From DASXYG01 sp036502625 (GTDB taxonomy: Bacteria; Actinomycetota; Actinomycetes; Streptosporangiales; Streptosporangiaceae): a DNA stretch of 64,000 nucleotides. This document shows positions 44,882-53,544 of the stretch, in pieces. The stretch's first letter is position 1. Each line of letters opens with the position of its first letter. The notes beneath the pieces were generated by a model that searched no databases, was not told where the DNA came from, and saw only the letters and a program-made list of their open reading frames with translations. Both the position numbers and the translations under genes were made by a program. Where the stretch lies: assembly GCA_036502625.1 (NCBI GenBank), contig DASXYG010000140.1, positions 110,556 through 174,555 on the forward strand. Reading direction: 5' to 3'.

Positions 44882-45451
44882 ATGGCCCGCTGGCAACCCG
44901 ACCCGACGCGGCGACTCGTGGTCGCCGCCCTCGAGCTGTTCGAGGAACGGGGCTACGAGAACACGACGGTGATCGAGATCGCGGAGCGCGCCGGGCTCAC
45001 GAAGAGCACCTTCTTCCGCCACTTCCCGGACAAGCGCGAGGTGCTCTTCGGCGGCGAGACCATGGCCGACCTGGTCGCCAAGGGGATCGCCGCGGCGCCG
45101 GAATCGGCCACCCCCCTCGAAGCCGTGGCGCACGCCCTGGACACGATCGGGCGTGCGGCCTTCCCGCCCGATCGCCGCGCGTTCGGCGCCCGGCGGCAGG
45201 CCGTGATCGCCGCCAACCCGGAACTACGGGAACGCGAGGCGCTGAAGGGGCTCCGCCTCACCGCGTCGATGATCGACGCACTCGTCCGCCGCGGCGTACC
45301 CGACCTGACCGCGCGCGTGGCCGCCGAGCTGGGCGCGCTCGCCTGGAAGATCGCCTACGAACGCTGGAGCGACACGAGCGGCGACGACGAGTTCGGCGCG
45401 GCCGCCCGGCGCGCGCTCCGCGACGTGCGGGAGGCCAGCTCCGCGTGCTGA
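44882..45451 (+). CDS. TetR-family regulator
   Basis: 189 residues. N-terminal DNA-binding domain ALELFEERGYENTTVIEIAE, RAGLTKSTFFRHFPDKREVLF; a ligand-binding helical C-terminus with no recognised subfamily. ATG start 11 nt after an inverted-repeat half-site, so autoregulation is likely. Predicted to repress the divergent quinone oxidoreductase gene. Ends 5 nt from the convergent S15-type peptidase gene. Confidence 0.93.
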   Translation: MARWQPDPTRRLVVAALELFEERGYENTTVIEIAERAGLTKSTFFRHFPDKREVLFGGETMADLVAKGIAAAPESATPLEAVAHALDTIGRAAFPPDRRAFGARRQAVIAANPELREREALKGLRLTASMIDALVRRGVPDLTARVAAELGALAWKIAYERWSDTSGDDEFGAAARRALRDVREASSAC

Positions 45452-45456
45452 GCCCG

Positions 45457-47328
45457 CTACTTCCGTACGGGCATCGTCACCGCTGACGGGTGGCCGCCGC
45501 CGGTGTAGACCGTCATCGGCCCGAGCGTCCTGATGCCGCCGGCCACCTGCGGCGCCAGGTGGGGCACGTCGAAGCCCTCGACCGCCAGCCGCAGCCGGTG
45601 CCCCGGCCTGATGGCCGCGCCGGTCGGGAAGATCTCCACGTCCACCGGCGCGATCGCGCCCGGCGCCAGATCCTTCTTCGTCGACTTCAGGAACGGGTGC
45701 CAGGGCTGGATCATCTTGCCGTCCAGGTAGCGCGACTTCTTTTTGCCCAGCGCCCGCTGGGAGATGCTCTCCCAGCCGCCGGTGATCCGGTGGACGGCGC
45801 CGTCGGGCGCGACGTCCTCGACCGCCAGCGACAGCATGCCGTCGCCGGTGCTGGTCGAGACGTACAGTCGGGCGTTGATCGGCCCCTGGAAGCGCAGCGT
45901 CCTCGTCGCGGGCGCGGAGTCGAAGGTGAGCCCCGTGGCGTCGTTGAGCCGGTTGTCGGTCCAGCACGGCAGGTCCTTGAGCACCGTGCTCGCCAGGCCG
46001 CCGGTCCACTGGTCGGTCGAGCGCGTGCACAGGCCGCTGACCGGCAGCGGCTGGAGCACCGACCGCCCCGGGGCCGCGGCGCCGGCGGTCAGGCCACCGG
46101 ACTTGACGGCGGTGGCCGCGGACCCGGAGAGCCTGAAGGTCTTCGCGGACAGGTCGTTCGCGATCCACTTCCGCTTCCGCACCCATCGTCCGGTGCCCTG
46201 CTCGTAGTAGGTCACCGGCGCGATCCGGTCCAGGTCGGTGTCCTGTCCCTTGATCCAGTGGTCGAACCAGCGCAGCTCGAGCTGGGCCAGCGACCCGTAG
46301 CCGGCGCCGCCGAACCCCGCGCCCTTGCCCGACCCGGCCTGGAGGTGGTTCCACGGCCCGTCGATGAACCGCACGGGCGTCCCGGTGCGCTGGATGCCCT
46401 CGAAGAGCAGCGGCTCGCCGCGCTGGAAGATGTCGTACTCGCCGCCGACGATGAACGTCGGGACCCGCACCCTGCCGATGCGCGTGATCGGTTTGCGGTC
46501 CGCCCAGTACGGGCCGTCGTACGCCACATCACCGCCCAGCGCCCCCGAGAGCACCTCGGGAAGGGTGGTGCCGACGCCGCCGGCGAGGTGGTCGACCGCC
46601 ATGGTCAGCGCCGACTTCGGGTCCCTGAGGCTGAACGCCGGGGGGATCGCGCCGGTCGCGGAGACGAGCATGAACCACTGCGGCAGGAAGCCCGCGTCGA
46701 TCTGCCCGCCCGCGGCGGCGACGTCGCGGTACGGATCGGCGGCCGGCACCGTCGGGAAGATCGCCTTCAGCCCCGGGGGCCGCTGCTCGGCCGCGAAGAG
46801 CTGCTCGATGCCGAGGTAGGAACCGCCCTGCATGCCCACCTTGCCGTCGCTCCACGGCTGCCGGTGCGCCCAGGCCACGACCTCGCCGGTGTCCGCGTTC
46901 TCCCTCTTGCTGAACGCGGACCAGCGGCCCTCGGAGCTGCCCGTGCCGCGCGCGTCGACCCAGAGCTCGGCGTAGCCGCGGTCGACGAAGTAGTCGGCAG
47001 GGACGTTGGTGCCCATGAGGGCGCCGCTGTTGGTGCCGATCGGCAGCCGCTTGTTGTACGGCGTGATCGACACCAGCACGGGCAGCTTCTGCTTCACGGC
47101 CTTGCCGTCGGTGGTCGCCGGGAGCGTGAGGTCGCCGCGCAGGATCTTGCCGTCGCTCATCCGGATCGCCAGGTCGTCGCGCTTCACGGTCGTGTGCCAC
47201 TGAGCGGGCCGCGGCTTCCAGCCGGCGGCCGGCGATGCCGCGGCCGGGCGGGCGGGCACCGCGGCCGCGGACGCGAGCAGCAGCGCGAGGACGGGCAGCA
47301 CGATCGACGAGCGGGCTTTCACGGTCAT
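45457..47328 (-). CDS. Secreted X-Pro dipeptidyl-peptidase/CocE-type hydrolase (S15 family)
   Basis: 623 residues. Sec signal peptide of about 31 residues (VLPVLALLLASAAAVPARPAAAS). The alpha/beta hydrolase domain has VSITPYNKR, DARGTGSSEGRW, the nucleophile elbow GGSYLGIEQ, the Asp-bearing GGEYDIFQRGE and His in DGPWNHLQAGSG. The C-terminal jelly-roll (X-Pro_dipeptid C) follows from about residue 400. It cleaves X-Pro peptides or acyl esters outside the cell. Divergent from a TetR gene with two tandem palindromes between, which should control it. Confidence 0.9.
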   Translation of the reverse strand: MTVKARSSIVLPVLALLLASAAAVPARPAAASPAAGWKPRPAQWHTTVKRDDLAIRMSDGKILRGDLTLPATTDGKAVKQKLPVLVSITPYNKRLPIGTNSGALMGTNVPADYFVDRGYAELWVDARGTGSSEGRWSAFSKRENADTGEVVAWAHRQPWSDGKVGMQGGSYLGIEQLFAAEQRPPGLKAIFPTVPAADPYRDVAAAGGQIDAGFLPQWFMLVSATGAIPPAFSLRDPKSALTMAVDHLAGGVGTTLPEVLSGALGGDVAYDGPYWADRKPITRIGRVRVPTFIVGGEYDIFQRGEPLLFEGIQRTGTPVRFIDGPWNHLQAGSGKGAGFGGAGYGSLAQLELRWFDHWIKGQDTDLDRIAPVTYYEQGTGRWVRKRKWIANDLSAKTFRLSGSAATAVKSGGLTAGAAAPGRSVLQPLPVSGLCTRSTDQWTGGLASTVLKDLPCWTDNRLNDATGLTFDSAPATRTLRFQGPINARLYVSTSTGDGMLSLAVEDVAPDGAVHRITGGWESISQRALGKKKSRYLDGKMIQPWHPFLKSTKKDLAPGAIAPVDVEIFPTGAAIRPGHRLRLAVEGFDVPHLAPQVAGGIRTLGPMTVYTGGGHPSAVTMPVRK

Positions 47329-47346
47329 CGGCTCCCTGTGAGTGCA

Positions 47347-47388
47347 TTTACTACCGCGCCGTAGTAAATTGCTACGCGATGGTAGTAA
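47347..47388. promoter_or_regulatory. Two tandem TetR-type operators between S15 hydrolase and TetR
   Basis: Site one: TTTACTAC-N6-GTAGTAAA (47347-47368), a perfect palindrome. Site two: TTGCTAC-N6-GTAGTAA (47369-47388). Both have the CTAC-N6-GTAG core and are phased 21 nt apart, two helical turns. They cover the region between the divergent starts at 47328 and 47405. Confidence 0.75.
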
Positions 47389-47404
47389 TTGTCAAGGGGC
47401 ACCC

Positions 47405-48073
47405 GTGCCGAAGGTCGCTACCCTGTCCGGCGTGACGAAGGCGGAGGGGGGCGCGCGGCGACGGCGGCGCGCGTACGCGCCACGGATGCCGCTCGAACAG
47501 CGCCGCCGGCAGTTGCTCGACGCGGCGCTCGCGCTCATCGTCCGCGAGGGGTACGCCGGCGCCACGGTCGACGCGATCGCCCGGGAGGCCGGGGTCACCA
47601 AGCCGGTCGTCTACGGCGCGTACGCCAACCTCTCGCTCCTGCTCACCGCGCTCCTCGACCGGACCCAGAGCGACGCCGTCACCCAGCTCCTGGCCGCCTT
47701 CCCGCAGGACCCGAAGCACCTGGCCTCGAAGCACCTCGCGGGGGACATCGCCCGCGCCTGGGCCCAGGCCGTACGCGAGAACCCGCAGACCTGGACCCCC
47801 GTCCTGCGGACCGGCCCGCAGACCCCGGCCCCCGTCCTCGACCGGATCGAACAGGGCCGCGAGCTCGTCCGCAAAGCCCTCGCCGACTTCATCGCCGGCG
47901 GCCGCGACCTCGACGCCGCCACCGCCCGCCACCACCTCTGGACGGCCCACGCGGTAGTAGCCGCCGCCGAGCACTTCGGCCACCTGGTCCTGACCCGGCC
48001 GGACACCATCACCGACGACGAACTCGCCACCCTCTTCGACGACCTGGTCAACGGCCTCCTCCACCGGACCTGA
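47405..48073 (+). CDS. TetR-family regulator
   Basis: 222 residues from GTG 47405, with AAGGGG 5 nt upstream; a later GTG at 47432 is also possible. Basic N-terminal tail (RRRRRAYAPR), then the helix-turn-helix ALALIVREGYAGATVDAIAR, EAGVTKPVVYGAYANLSLLL. The C-terminus is a helical ligand domain. It lies behind two palindromic operators and is predicted to repress itself and the divergent secreted hydrolase. Confidence 0.92.
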   Translation: MPKVATLSGVTKAEGGARRRRRAYAPRMPLEQRRRQLLDAALALIVREGYAGATVDAIAREAGVTKPVVYGAYANLSLLLTALLDRTQSDAVTQLLAAFPQDPKHLASKHLAGDIARAWAQAVRENPQTWTPVLRTGPQTPAPVLDRIEQGRELVRKALADFIAGGRDLDAATARHHLWTAHAVVAAAEHFGHLVLTRPDTITDDELATLFDDLVNGLLHRT

Positions 48074-48087
48074 ACCGGGTCCGGTGG
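48061..48087 (+). terminator. Hairpin overlapping the TetR stop codon
   Basis: CCACCGGACC (48061-48070) pairs perfectly with GGTCCGGTGG (48078-48087) around a 7-nt loop that holds the TGA stop. Likely terminator for tetR. Confidence 0.55.
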
Positions 48088-48111
48088 CGGGGGCGCGCCG
48101 TACCGTACCGG

Positions 48112-48579
48112 TCAGTTGCTGCCGCAGTAGCTGACCCACTTGTGCGAGGCGATGTTGTTGTTGATCTTGTCTCGGTAGCCGCGCCGACCGACGCCCCAGG
48201 TGAAGGTGTGGCCTTCCGCGGGCAGGTTCAACCACGAGTCGCCCTGCCCCAGGCAGGCCCAGGAACCGGTGTAACCCTTCCCCCAGTAGAAGTTCACGTC
48301 GTCGTTCGTGGCCGCGTAGCCGCGGTTGGACAGGGAGCCGGCCCTGTTGAGCATGGTGTGCAGCCGGCCGTCCCGGTCCTTGCAGTCGGCCCAGTCGGGG
48401 TCGCTGCCCGACCACGCGCAATACTCTCCGTCCATTCTCGGAAGGTCCGAGGCGTAGACGTATCCGTCGGCCGCGGCGGCGGACGGCTTTGCGGACGCCG
48501 CCGGTGCCGCGGCGGCGAGGACCGCGACCGTGCTCGCCGCGACGGCCAGGGCCGTCGCGGTCCTGCTGACGATGTTCAT
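48112..48579 (-). CDS. Small secreted protein of unknown function
   Basis: 155 residues with a Sec signal peptide ending near APAASA (residue 29). The mature part is rich in Trp, Gly and Asn and has four Cys (EYCAWSGSDPDWADC; GSWACLGQGDSW; WVSYCGSN), probably two disulfides. It resembles the general style of secreted actinomycete peptidase-inhibitor-like or cell-surface proteins, but I recognise no specific family. Downstream (same strand) of another secreted protein gene, 42 bp apart. Confidence 0.7.
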   Translation of the reverse strand: MNIVSRTATALAVAASTVAVLAAAAPAASAKPSAAAADGYVYASDLPRMDGEYCAWSGSDPDWADCKDRDGRLHTMLNRAGSLSNRGYAATNDDVNFYWGKGYTGSWACLGQGDSWLNLPAEGHTFTWGVGRRGYRDKINNNIASHKWVSYCGSN

Positions 48580-48621
48580 CGGTTCTCCTCCTCGATCGTC
48601 ACCGCGGCGGGTGCCGCGGAG

Positions 48622-49509
48622 TCAGTGGCCGGCGACGACGCGCTCCGCCGTCGGCAGGGCCTGGCGTTGCCGCTTGTCGCGTTCGGCCAGGAGGACGCGG
48701 TACCGCCGCGCCTGCCGCGCGGCGTGTTCCCGGTCCAGCCGTCCGGCCAGCGCGCCCAGCCCGGTGGCCACGGCGCACCGGGCCTCGGCGACGGCCTGCC
48801 GCCTCTCGCCGCCGGCCGGCGGCGCGGCGGACACGGCGGCATGTGCCTCGTCGGGCGTGGCGAACGGGTATCCCGCGCGGCGCATGCAGGCCGACCAGGC
48901 GGGCGTCGCGGCGCGCCAGCGCGGATCCGAGACGACGAGTCCGTACCGCTGGCCGGGCAGGTTCTCGGTGATCTTGGTCGACGCGTACCAGCGTGGGAGG
49001 TTGCCGTACAGCGTGCGCTGCGCCCGCACGTCGCAGCCCCGGTCGCTGTGCCGGACGACGAGGCCGTTGGGGAGCGTCGCGGTGAGGCCGGCCGGCCGCG
49101 TCCCGTCGAGGGCGCGGACCGCCGCCGCCTGCCGGGCGGGCGGGAGCGAGGTGAAGTAGCGGCGGTTCGGGTCCGCCGCGGCGCGCACCTCCGCGGCACG
49201 CCGCAGGGCCGTGCCGTAGCCGTAGCGGCCGGCCCAGGCCACATCGTCGACGACGTAGCGGAACGGCACCGGATCCGCGGGGTGGCCGACCGGCCAGTAC
49301 CGGAACCCGGCCCGCGCCATGCAACGCCGGATCAGCTCCTGCTCGGCCCGCTCCAGCAGGCCCGCCTGCGCCGCGGTGACGGGTGACTGTACGTGTGTCC
49401 CCGCGCCGGCTCGTGAAGGCGGCGAGGGGGCGCCGGCCGCCACCGCGATGGCCGCCGCGACGGTGAACGCGGCCAGGCCCGTTACGACGACTCTCGTCGT
49501 GAGCGGCAT
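48622..49509 (-). CDS. Secreted protein with CMxxAG motifs, unknown function
   Basis: 295 residues with an N-terminal signal or anchor helix (VVVTGLAAFTVAAAIAVAAG). Two CMxRAG segments occur, RRCMARAGFRYWPVGHP near residue 62 and SACMRRAGYPFATPDEA near residue 210, with further Cys at SDRGCDV and EARCAV. Such paired-Cys segments recall the CMRENG unit of the lipoprotein at 11885-12406. Arg-rich C-terminus. No enzyme motif. The 180 bp upstream lack a gene and contain a long inverted repeat. Confidence 0.7.
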   Translation of the reverse strand: MPLTTRVVVTGLAAFTVAAAIAVAAGAPSPPSRAGAGTHVQSPVTAAQAGLLERAEQELIRRCMARAGFRYWPVGHPADPVPFRYVVDDVAWAGRYGYGTALRRAAEVRAAADPNRRYFTSLPPARQAAAVRALDGTRPAGLTATLPNGLVVRHSDRGCDVRAQRTLYGNLPRWYASTKITENLPGQRYGLVVSDPRWRAATPAWSACMRRAGYPFATPDEAHAAVSAAPPAGGERRQAVAEARCAVATGLGALAGRLDREHAARQARRYRVLLAERDKRQRQALPTAERVVAGH

Positions 49510-49629
49510 GCCCGGACCCCCTGACTGCCGAGTACGAGTTCCTCAGGTGCCGTCATGGGGCCAAGAATCGCGCCGGCGCCGGCGCCGCGTCGTCACCGCG
49601 GTTCCGGCACCGGCGTACGCGGGATCGCG

Positions 49630-49678
49630 TAGGCGCGGTACGCCGAGAAGGCAATTGATGCGCGGCGTACCGCGCCTA
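49630..49678. repeat. Perfect 16-nt inverted repeat before the kinase gene
   Basis: TAGGCGCGGTACGCCG (49630-49645) and CGGCGTACCGCGCCTA (49663-49678) are exact reverse complements with a 17-nt spacer that contains AATT. The right arm ends 11 nt before the GTG start at 49690, so it is either an operator or a leader hairpin for the two-component genes. Confidence 0.65.
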
Positions 49679-49689
49679 TCGTCGGGTTC

Positions 49690-50826
49690 GTGAAGGAGCG
49701 CTTACGCCGATGGCTGCTGCGGTGCTGGCCGTGCCTGCCGTTCCTCGCCGTCGGCCTGATGGGAACGGGGCCGGCCGCGGCGCTCCAGCCGGACGCGGCA
49801 CGCCCGCCCGAGGTGCTCGCGTACGCGCTGGTCGTCGTCGCGATACTGGCGCTGACCGTACGGCCCCCTGAGACGGTGCTCGCCATCGGCACGGCCGCGG
49901 TCGCCGCCTACCTCGCGGCCGGATACCCGTACGGGCCGATCCTGCTGACCATCCCCGTCGCCGGATACCTGATGGCCGCGTGGCGTCCGCCGCGGCGCGC
50001 GGGCGCGGCGACCACGGTGGCGCTCGCGGTGCTGTTCGTCGCGGCGTTCGCGAAACGGGTGCGCGAACCGCTCGGCCTCGACGGCGGCGCGATGTTCTGG
50101 CAGGCGGCGGGGTGGACGGCGATCGTGGCCGCCGCGTTCGCGATCGGCGCGGCCGTGCGGGTCCGGCGCGTGTCGGCCGCGGGGATGCGCGCCGAGCAGG
50201 CCCGCCGGGTCGCCTCGGAGGAACGGCTCCGCATGGCCCAGGACCTGCACGACACCATCGGCCACGGGCTCGCGGCGATCGCCATGCAGGCCGGCGTCGC
50301 CCTGTACGTACTGGATCGCGACCCGGCCGCGGTACGGCGGGCGCTTGAGGCCGTGCGCTCGACCAGCCGCGACTCCCTGGAGAGCCTGCGGGCGCAGGTC
50401 GAGGCGCTGCGCAGCCCGGACTCCGCCGACCGGCGGCCCGCGTACGGCCTCGCGGAACTGGAGCCGCTCGCCGAACGGGTCCGGGCCGGCGGCGTGACCG
50501 TGCTCCTCGACATCGATCCCGCGCTACCGGACCCGCCGCCGGCGGCGGACGCCGCCGCGTACCGGATCGTGCAGGAGGCGCTGACGAACGTCCTGCGGCA
50601 CGCGCACGCGGACACCGTACGGATCGCGCTCGACCACGATGGCGACGCCCTGCTCATCGACGTCACCGACACGGGACGGGCCCGGCGCCCGGCCGGCGAG
50701 GGCTCGGGAATCCGCGGCATGCGCGGCCGCGCCGAGGCGCTCGGCGGCGCGCTCACGGCAGGACCGGCGCCCCACGGCGGCTTCACCGTGGCGGCGCGGC
50801 TGCCGTTACGACCGGGACGGCCGTGA
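49690..50826 (+). CDS. Sensor histidine kinase, NarL/DesK-type (HisKA_3)
   Basis: 378 residues. Four or five transmembrane helices occupy about residues 10-160 with short loops. The H-box is ERLRMAQDLHDTIGHGLAAIAMQAG, the N-box YRIVQEALTNVLRHAHAD, and GSGIRGMRGRAEALGGAL the G-box. GTG start at 49690 has no convincing Shine-Dalgarno; the nearby inverted repeat occupies the leader. It overlaps the response regulator by 4 nt (GTGA). Signal unknown; the neighbouring secreted-protein genes are possible targets. Confidence 0.94.
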   Translation: MKERLRRWLLRCWPCLPFLAVGLMGTGPAAALQPDAARPPEVLAYALVVVAILALTVRPPETVLAIGTAAVAAYLAAGYPYGPILLTIPVAGYLMAAWRPPRRAGAATTVALAVLFVAAFAKRVREPLGLDGGAMFWQAAGWTAIVAAAFAIGAAVRVRRVSAAGMRAEQARRVASEERLRMAQDLHDTIGHGLAAIAMQAGVALYVLDRDPAAVRRALEAVRSTSRDSLESLRAQVEALRSPDSADRRPAYGLAELEPLAERVRAGGVTVLLDIDPALPDPPPAADAAAYRIVQEALTNVLRHAHADTVRIALDHDGDALLIDVTDTGRARRPAGEGSGIRGMRGRAEALGGALTAGPAPHGGFTVAARLPLRPGRP

Positions 50827-51479
50827 TGATCCGCGTGGCGATCGTCGACGACCAGGCGCTGATCCGGGTCGGCGTGCGCACGCTGCTGGCCGCCGAACCG
50901 GACACCGAGCTCGTGGGCGAGGCCGCCAACGGCCGCGCCGGCCTGGAGCTGGTGCGTGCGCGGACGCCCGACGTGGTGCTGCTCGACATCCGGATGCCCG
51001 GCGGCGACGGCCTGGACATGCTCCGCCGGATCACCGCCGACCCCGGCCTGGCGGCGACGCGGGTGGTGATGCTGACGACGTTCGGACTCGACGAGTACGT
51101 GTTCGAGGCGCTGCGCGGCGGCGCGAGCGGGTTCGTGCTGAAGGACGCCGAGCCCGACGAGCTGCTCCGCGCGATCCGTACGGTCGCCGACGGCGGCTCG
51201 CTGCTCTCCCCGGAGATCACCCGCCGGGTGATCGCCCGGTTCGCCCGGCCGGGCCCGGCCGCGGCGCCGGCGGGCGTCGACCGGCTGACCGGCCGCGAGC
51301 GCGAGGTCGTGGGCTGGGTGGCCACCGGCATGTCGAACGACGAGATCGCCGTGCGGCTCGTCGTCAGCGCCGAGACCATCCGCACCCACGTCGGGCGGGC
51401 GATGCTCAAGCTCGGCGCCCGCGACCGTGCCCAGCTCGTCGTGTTCGCCATGCACGCGGGCCTCGGCCCGCCGCCGTGA
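50823..51479 (+). CDS. LuxR/NarL-family response regulator
   Basis: 218 residues. Receiver: VAIVDDQALIRVG, phosphoacceptor VVLLDIRMPGGDG, Lys in GFVLKDAEPDEL. LuxR helix-turn-helix: LTGREREVVGWVATGMSNDEIA, SAETIRTHVGRAMLKLGARDR. GTG start within the kinase stop (GTGA overlap) shows translational coupling. Target promoters unknown; the 16-nt inverted repeat upstream of the pair is a candidate for autoregulation. Confidence 0.95.
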   Translation: MMIRVAIVDDQALIRVGVRTLLAAEPDTELVGEAANGRAGLELVRARTPDVVLLDIRMPGGDGLDMLRRITADPGLAATRVVMLTTFGLDEYVFEALRGGASGFVLKDAEPDELLRAIRTVADGGSLLSPEITRRVIARFARPGPAAAPAGVDRLTGREREVVGWVATGMSNDEIAVRLVVSAETIRTHVGRAMLKLGARDRAQLVVFAMHAGLGPPP

Positions 51480-51492
51480 GCGCGGCCGGGGG

Positions 51493-52089
51493 TCAGTGCT
51501 TGACCGTGTAGTGCAGGTGCAGGACGCGGTCGCCGTGGACGATCTGGTCGGGGTCGTCGAGGAGCGCCGTGTCGGTGTGGGCGCCGAAGAAGCGCACCCC
51601 CTGGCCGAGGACGACCGGGGCGACGTCCATGGCGACCTCGTCGACGAGACCGGCCGAGAACGCCTGGCCGCCGAGATCGCCTGCGGTCACGCAGACGAGT
51701 CCGTCGCCGGCGAGGTCCTTGGCGAGCGCGATGCCCGCCTCGACGGAGCCGGCGGTGTGGAACGGGGCGTCCGGGTGGTCGGCGAGCCACTCCTCCGGCA
51801 GGGGCCGGTGGGTGACGACGACCAGTTCGTCCCCGGCGGCCGGCTTGCCGTCCCAGCCGTTCGTGGTGTCGAAGAGGTGCCGGCCGATCACCGTGACCTT
51901 GACGGCGTCCCAGAACGGCCGGACGTAGTCCGCGGACGCCCGCGAGACCTGGAACGTCCAGCCGCTCGCGCCGGGGGTCACCTCGGTGTCGCCGTTGAAG
52001 TACCAGTCGAACAGCGGCCCGACGGAGTCGTCGGGGCGCGCGATGAAGCCGTCCACCGACACCACCGCCTGCATCACAACCCTGGCCAT
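51493..52089 (-). CDS. Dihydrofolate reductase/RibD C-terminal-like family protein
   Basis: 198 residues of the RibD_C/DHFR-like fold: VVMQAVVSVDGFIARPDDSVG, VTVIGRHLFDTTNGWDG (Arg-containing NADPH loop), LVCVTAGDLGGQAFSAGLVDEV and LDVAPVVLG-like MDVAPVVLGQGVRFFG. These small proteins bind NADPH; real substrates are mostly unknown and true folate reduction is unlikely. Lies 9 bp before a PPOX-type gene on the same strand, then an epimerase gene, an apparent three-gene unit. Confidence 0.88.
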   Translation of the reverse strand: MARVVMQAVVSVDGFIARPDDSVGPLFDWYFNGDTEVTPGASGWTFQVSRASADYVRPFWDAVKVTVIGRHLFDTTNGWDGKPAAGDELVVVTHRPLPEEWLADHPDAPFHTAGSVEAGIALAKDLAGDGLVCVTAGDLGGQAFSAGLVDEVAMDVAPVVLGQGVRFFGAHTDTALLDDPDQIVHGDRVLHLHYTVKH

Positions 52090-52098
52090 CTCCGCTCC

Positions 52099-52491
52099 TC
52101 AGCCGAACGTCGGGACGATCACGTGCAGCGGTTCGACGAGGTACGCCTCGCGCTCGTCGCCGCGGGGGTACGGGCCGCCGGTGTACTTGGCGAAGACGCG
52201 GTCGACGATCTCCCAGCCCGCGTCGCCGCCGATCCGCTCCACGACGCGGCCGCGGACGAGCGCGCTGCGGACCAGGTTCTCCCGGTCGGTCACCGAGATC
52301 GCGACGCGGTCGTCCGCCGCCAGGTTACGGCCCTTGCGGGAACGGGGTGAGGTGAAGAACACCAGGTGGTCGCCCTCGATGTCGATCATCACGGGAACCG
52401 AGTGCGGCCCTCCGTCGGGCAGGAGCGTGGCGATGTGGGCGATGTTCGGTCCGGCGAACAGGTCGCGGGCCGCGGCGTCGAGTGTGGTCAT
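52099..52491 (-). CDS. PPOX-class F420/FMN-dependent reductase-like protein
   Basis: 130 residues: IAHIATLLPDGGPHSVPVMIDIEGDHLVFFTSPRSRKGRNLAADDRVAISV (seen in parts) is the standard N-terminal half of PPOX-class F420-dependent enzymes; KGRNL is the cofactor phosphate loop. YLVEPLHVIVPTFG closes the barrel. Oxidises or reduces small substrates; cofactor choice is a family-level inference. Between the DHFR-like and epimerase genes. Confidence 0.87.
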   Translation of the reverse strand: MTTLDAAARDLFAGPNIAHIATLLPDGGPHSVPVMIDIEGDHLVFFTSPRSRKGRNLAADDRVAISVTDRENLVRSALVRGRVVERIGGDAGWEIVDRVFAKYTGGPYPRGDEREAYLVEPLHVIVPTFG

Positions 52492-52518
52492 GATCCGCTC
52501 TCTCGGGTGCGTGATGGG

Positions 52519-53469
52519 CTAGCGGTCGTGTCCGCGCAGCCAGTCGACGTAGTCGGGGACGGCGCGGTCGACGTCGTACTCCGGCCGGAAACCGGTGTCG
52601 TCCCGCAGCCGGGTGATGTCGAGGTGGCCATCGGTGGGCCGGTCGGGATTGCGGCCGTACGGCAGGACGATGTCCGCGCCCGGCACCGCCGCGTTGATCG
52701 CCGCGACCACCTCGCCGTACGGGACCAGCCGGCCGGAGGAGACGTTGTAGACGCGGTGGTTCAGGTGTTCCGCGCGCATGAGCAGCGCGATCGCCCGGCC
52801 GCAGTCCTTGACGTAGCAGAGGTCCGTGGCGTCCTCGGCGTACGCGGGCGGGCGCGGCGGCGTGAGGTCGGCGTCCTCGCCCCGGACCGCCGCGCTGAGC
52901 AGGCGGGGAAGCGCGAAGAACGGGTTGTCGGGCAGCCCCAGGGGTCCCCAGATGGTGCCGATCCGTACGCTCACCGCCTCGAACGCGGCGCCGTCGCCGG
53001 CCAGCGCGGCGAACAGCTCCGCGGCCCGCTTGAACACCGGGATCTGGTGCGGCGCCACCACCGGCAGCGCGGCGTCCTCGCGCCACGGGACCTCGGCCAC
53101 CCCCGCGTACACGGCGATCGTGCTGGCGACCACGCATCGCCGCACCCCCCACGCCCGCGCCGCCTCGAGGACGTTCAGCAGGCCGGCGGTGTCGGCGCGC
53201 AGGTACGCGATCGGGTCGGGCAGATCGTGCGGGGCGGCCGCGAGGTGCACGATGCCGGTGATCTCGTGCCGCTTGCCGATGTCGAGGACGGCGTCCCGGT
53301 CGGTGACGTCCAGGGGCTCGACCACGATCCGGCCGTCCGGCTCCCCGGCCAGGAACTCCGGCAGCCCGGTCGACCGGTGCGCGGTGACGGCGACGGATTC
53401 GCCCATGTCGAGCAGAGCGCGCGCGGTGTGCGACCCGATCGATCCCAGGCCGCCGATGACGAGGATCAC
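52519..53469 (-). CDS. NAD-dependent epimerase/dehydratase (extended SDR)
   Basis: 316 residues. Rossmann motif MILVIGGLGSIGSHTARALL, DVTDRDAVLDI, VHLAAAPHDLPDP, catalytic Ser/Thr in VVASTIAVYAG. The usual YxxxK reads PVFKRAAELFAAL, so the Tyr is replaced (F in the H-Q-I-P-V-F-K segment), meaning activity is uncertain. Related to sugar-nucleotide epimerases. First gene of the 53469-51493 unit and divergent in function from the adjacent AraC gene upstream. Confidence 0.83.
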   Translation of the reverse strand: MILVIGGLGSIGSHTARALLDMGESVAVTAHRSTGLPEFLAGEPDGRIVVEPLDVTDRDAVLDIGKRHEITGIVHLAAAPHDLPDPIAYLRADTAGLLNVLEAARAWGVRRCVVASTIAVYAGVAEVPWREDAALPVVAPHQIPVFKRAAELFAALAGDGAAFEAVSVRIGTIWGPLGLPDNPFFALPRLLSAAVRGEDADLTPPRPPAYAEDATDLCYVKDCGRAIALLMRAEHLNHRVYNVSSGRLVPYGEVVAAINAAVPGADIVLPYGRNPDRPTDGHLDITRLRDDTGFRPEYDVDRAVPDYVDWLRGHDR

Positions 53470-53544
53470 GCCGGACCTCCCCCCGTACGAGGCGCGGAGC
53501 TGGGAGGACGCGGGATCGGAAGGCTCGGTTGCATGATCACGAGG

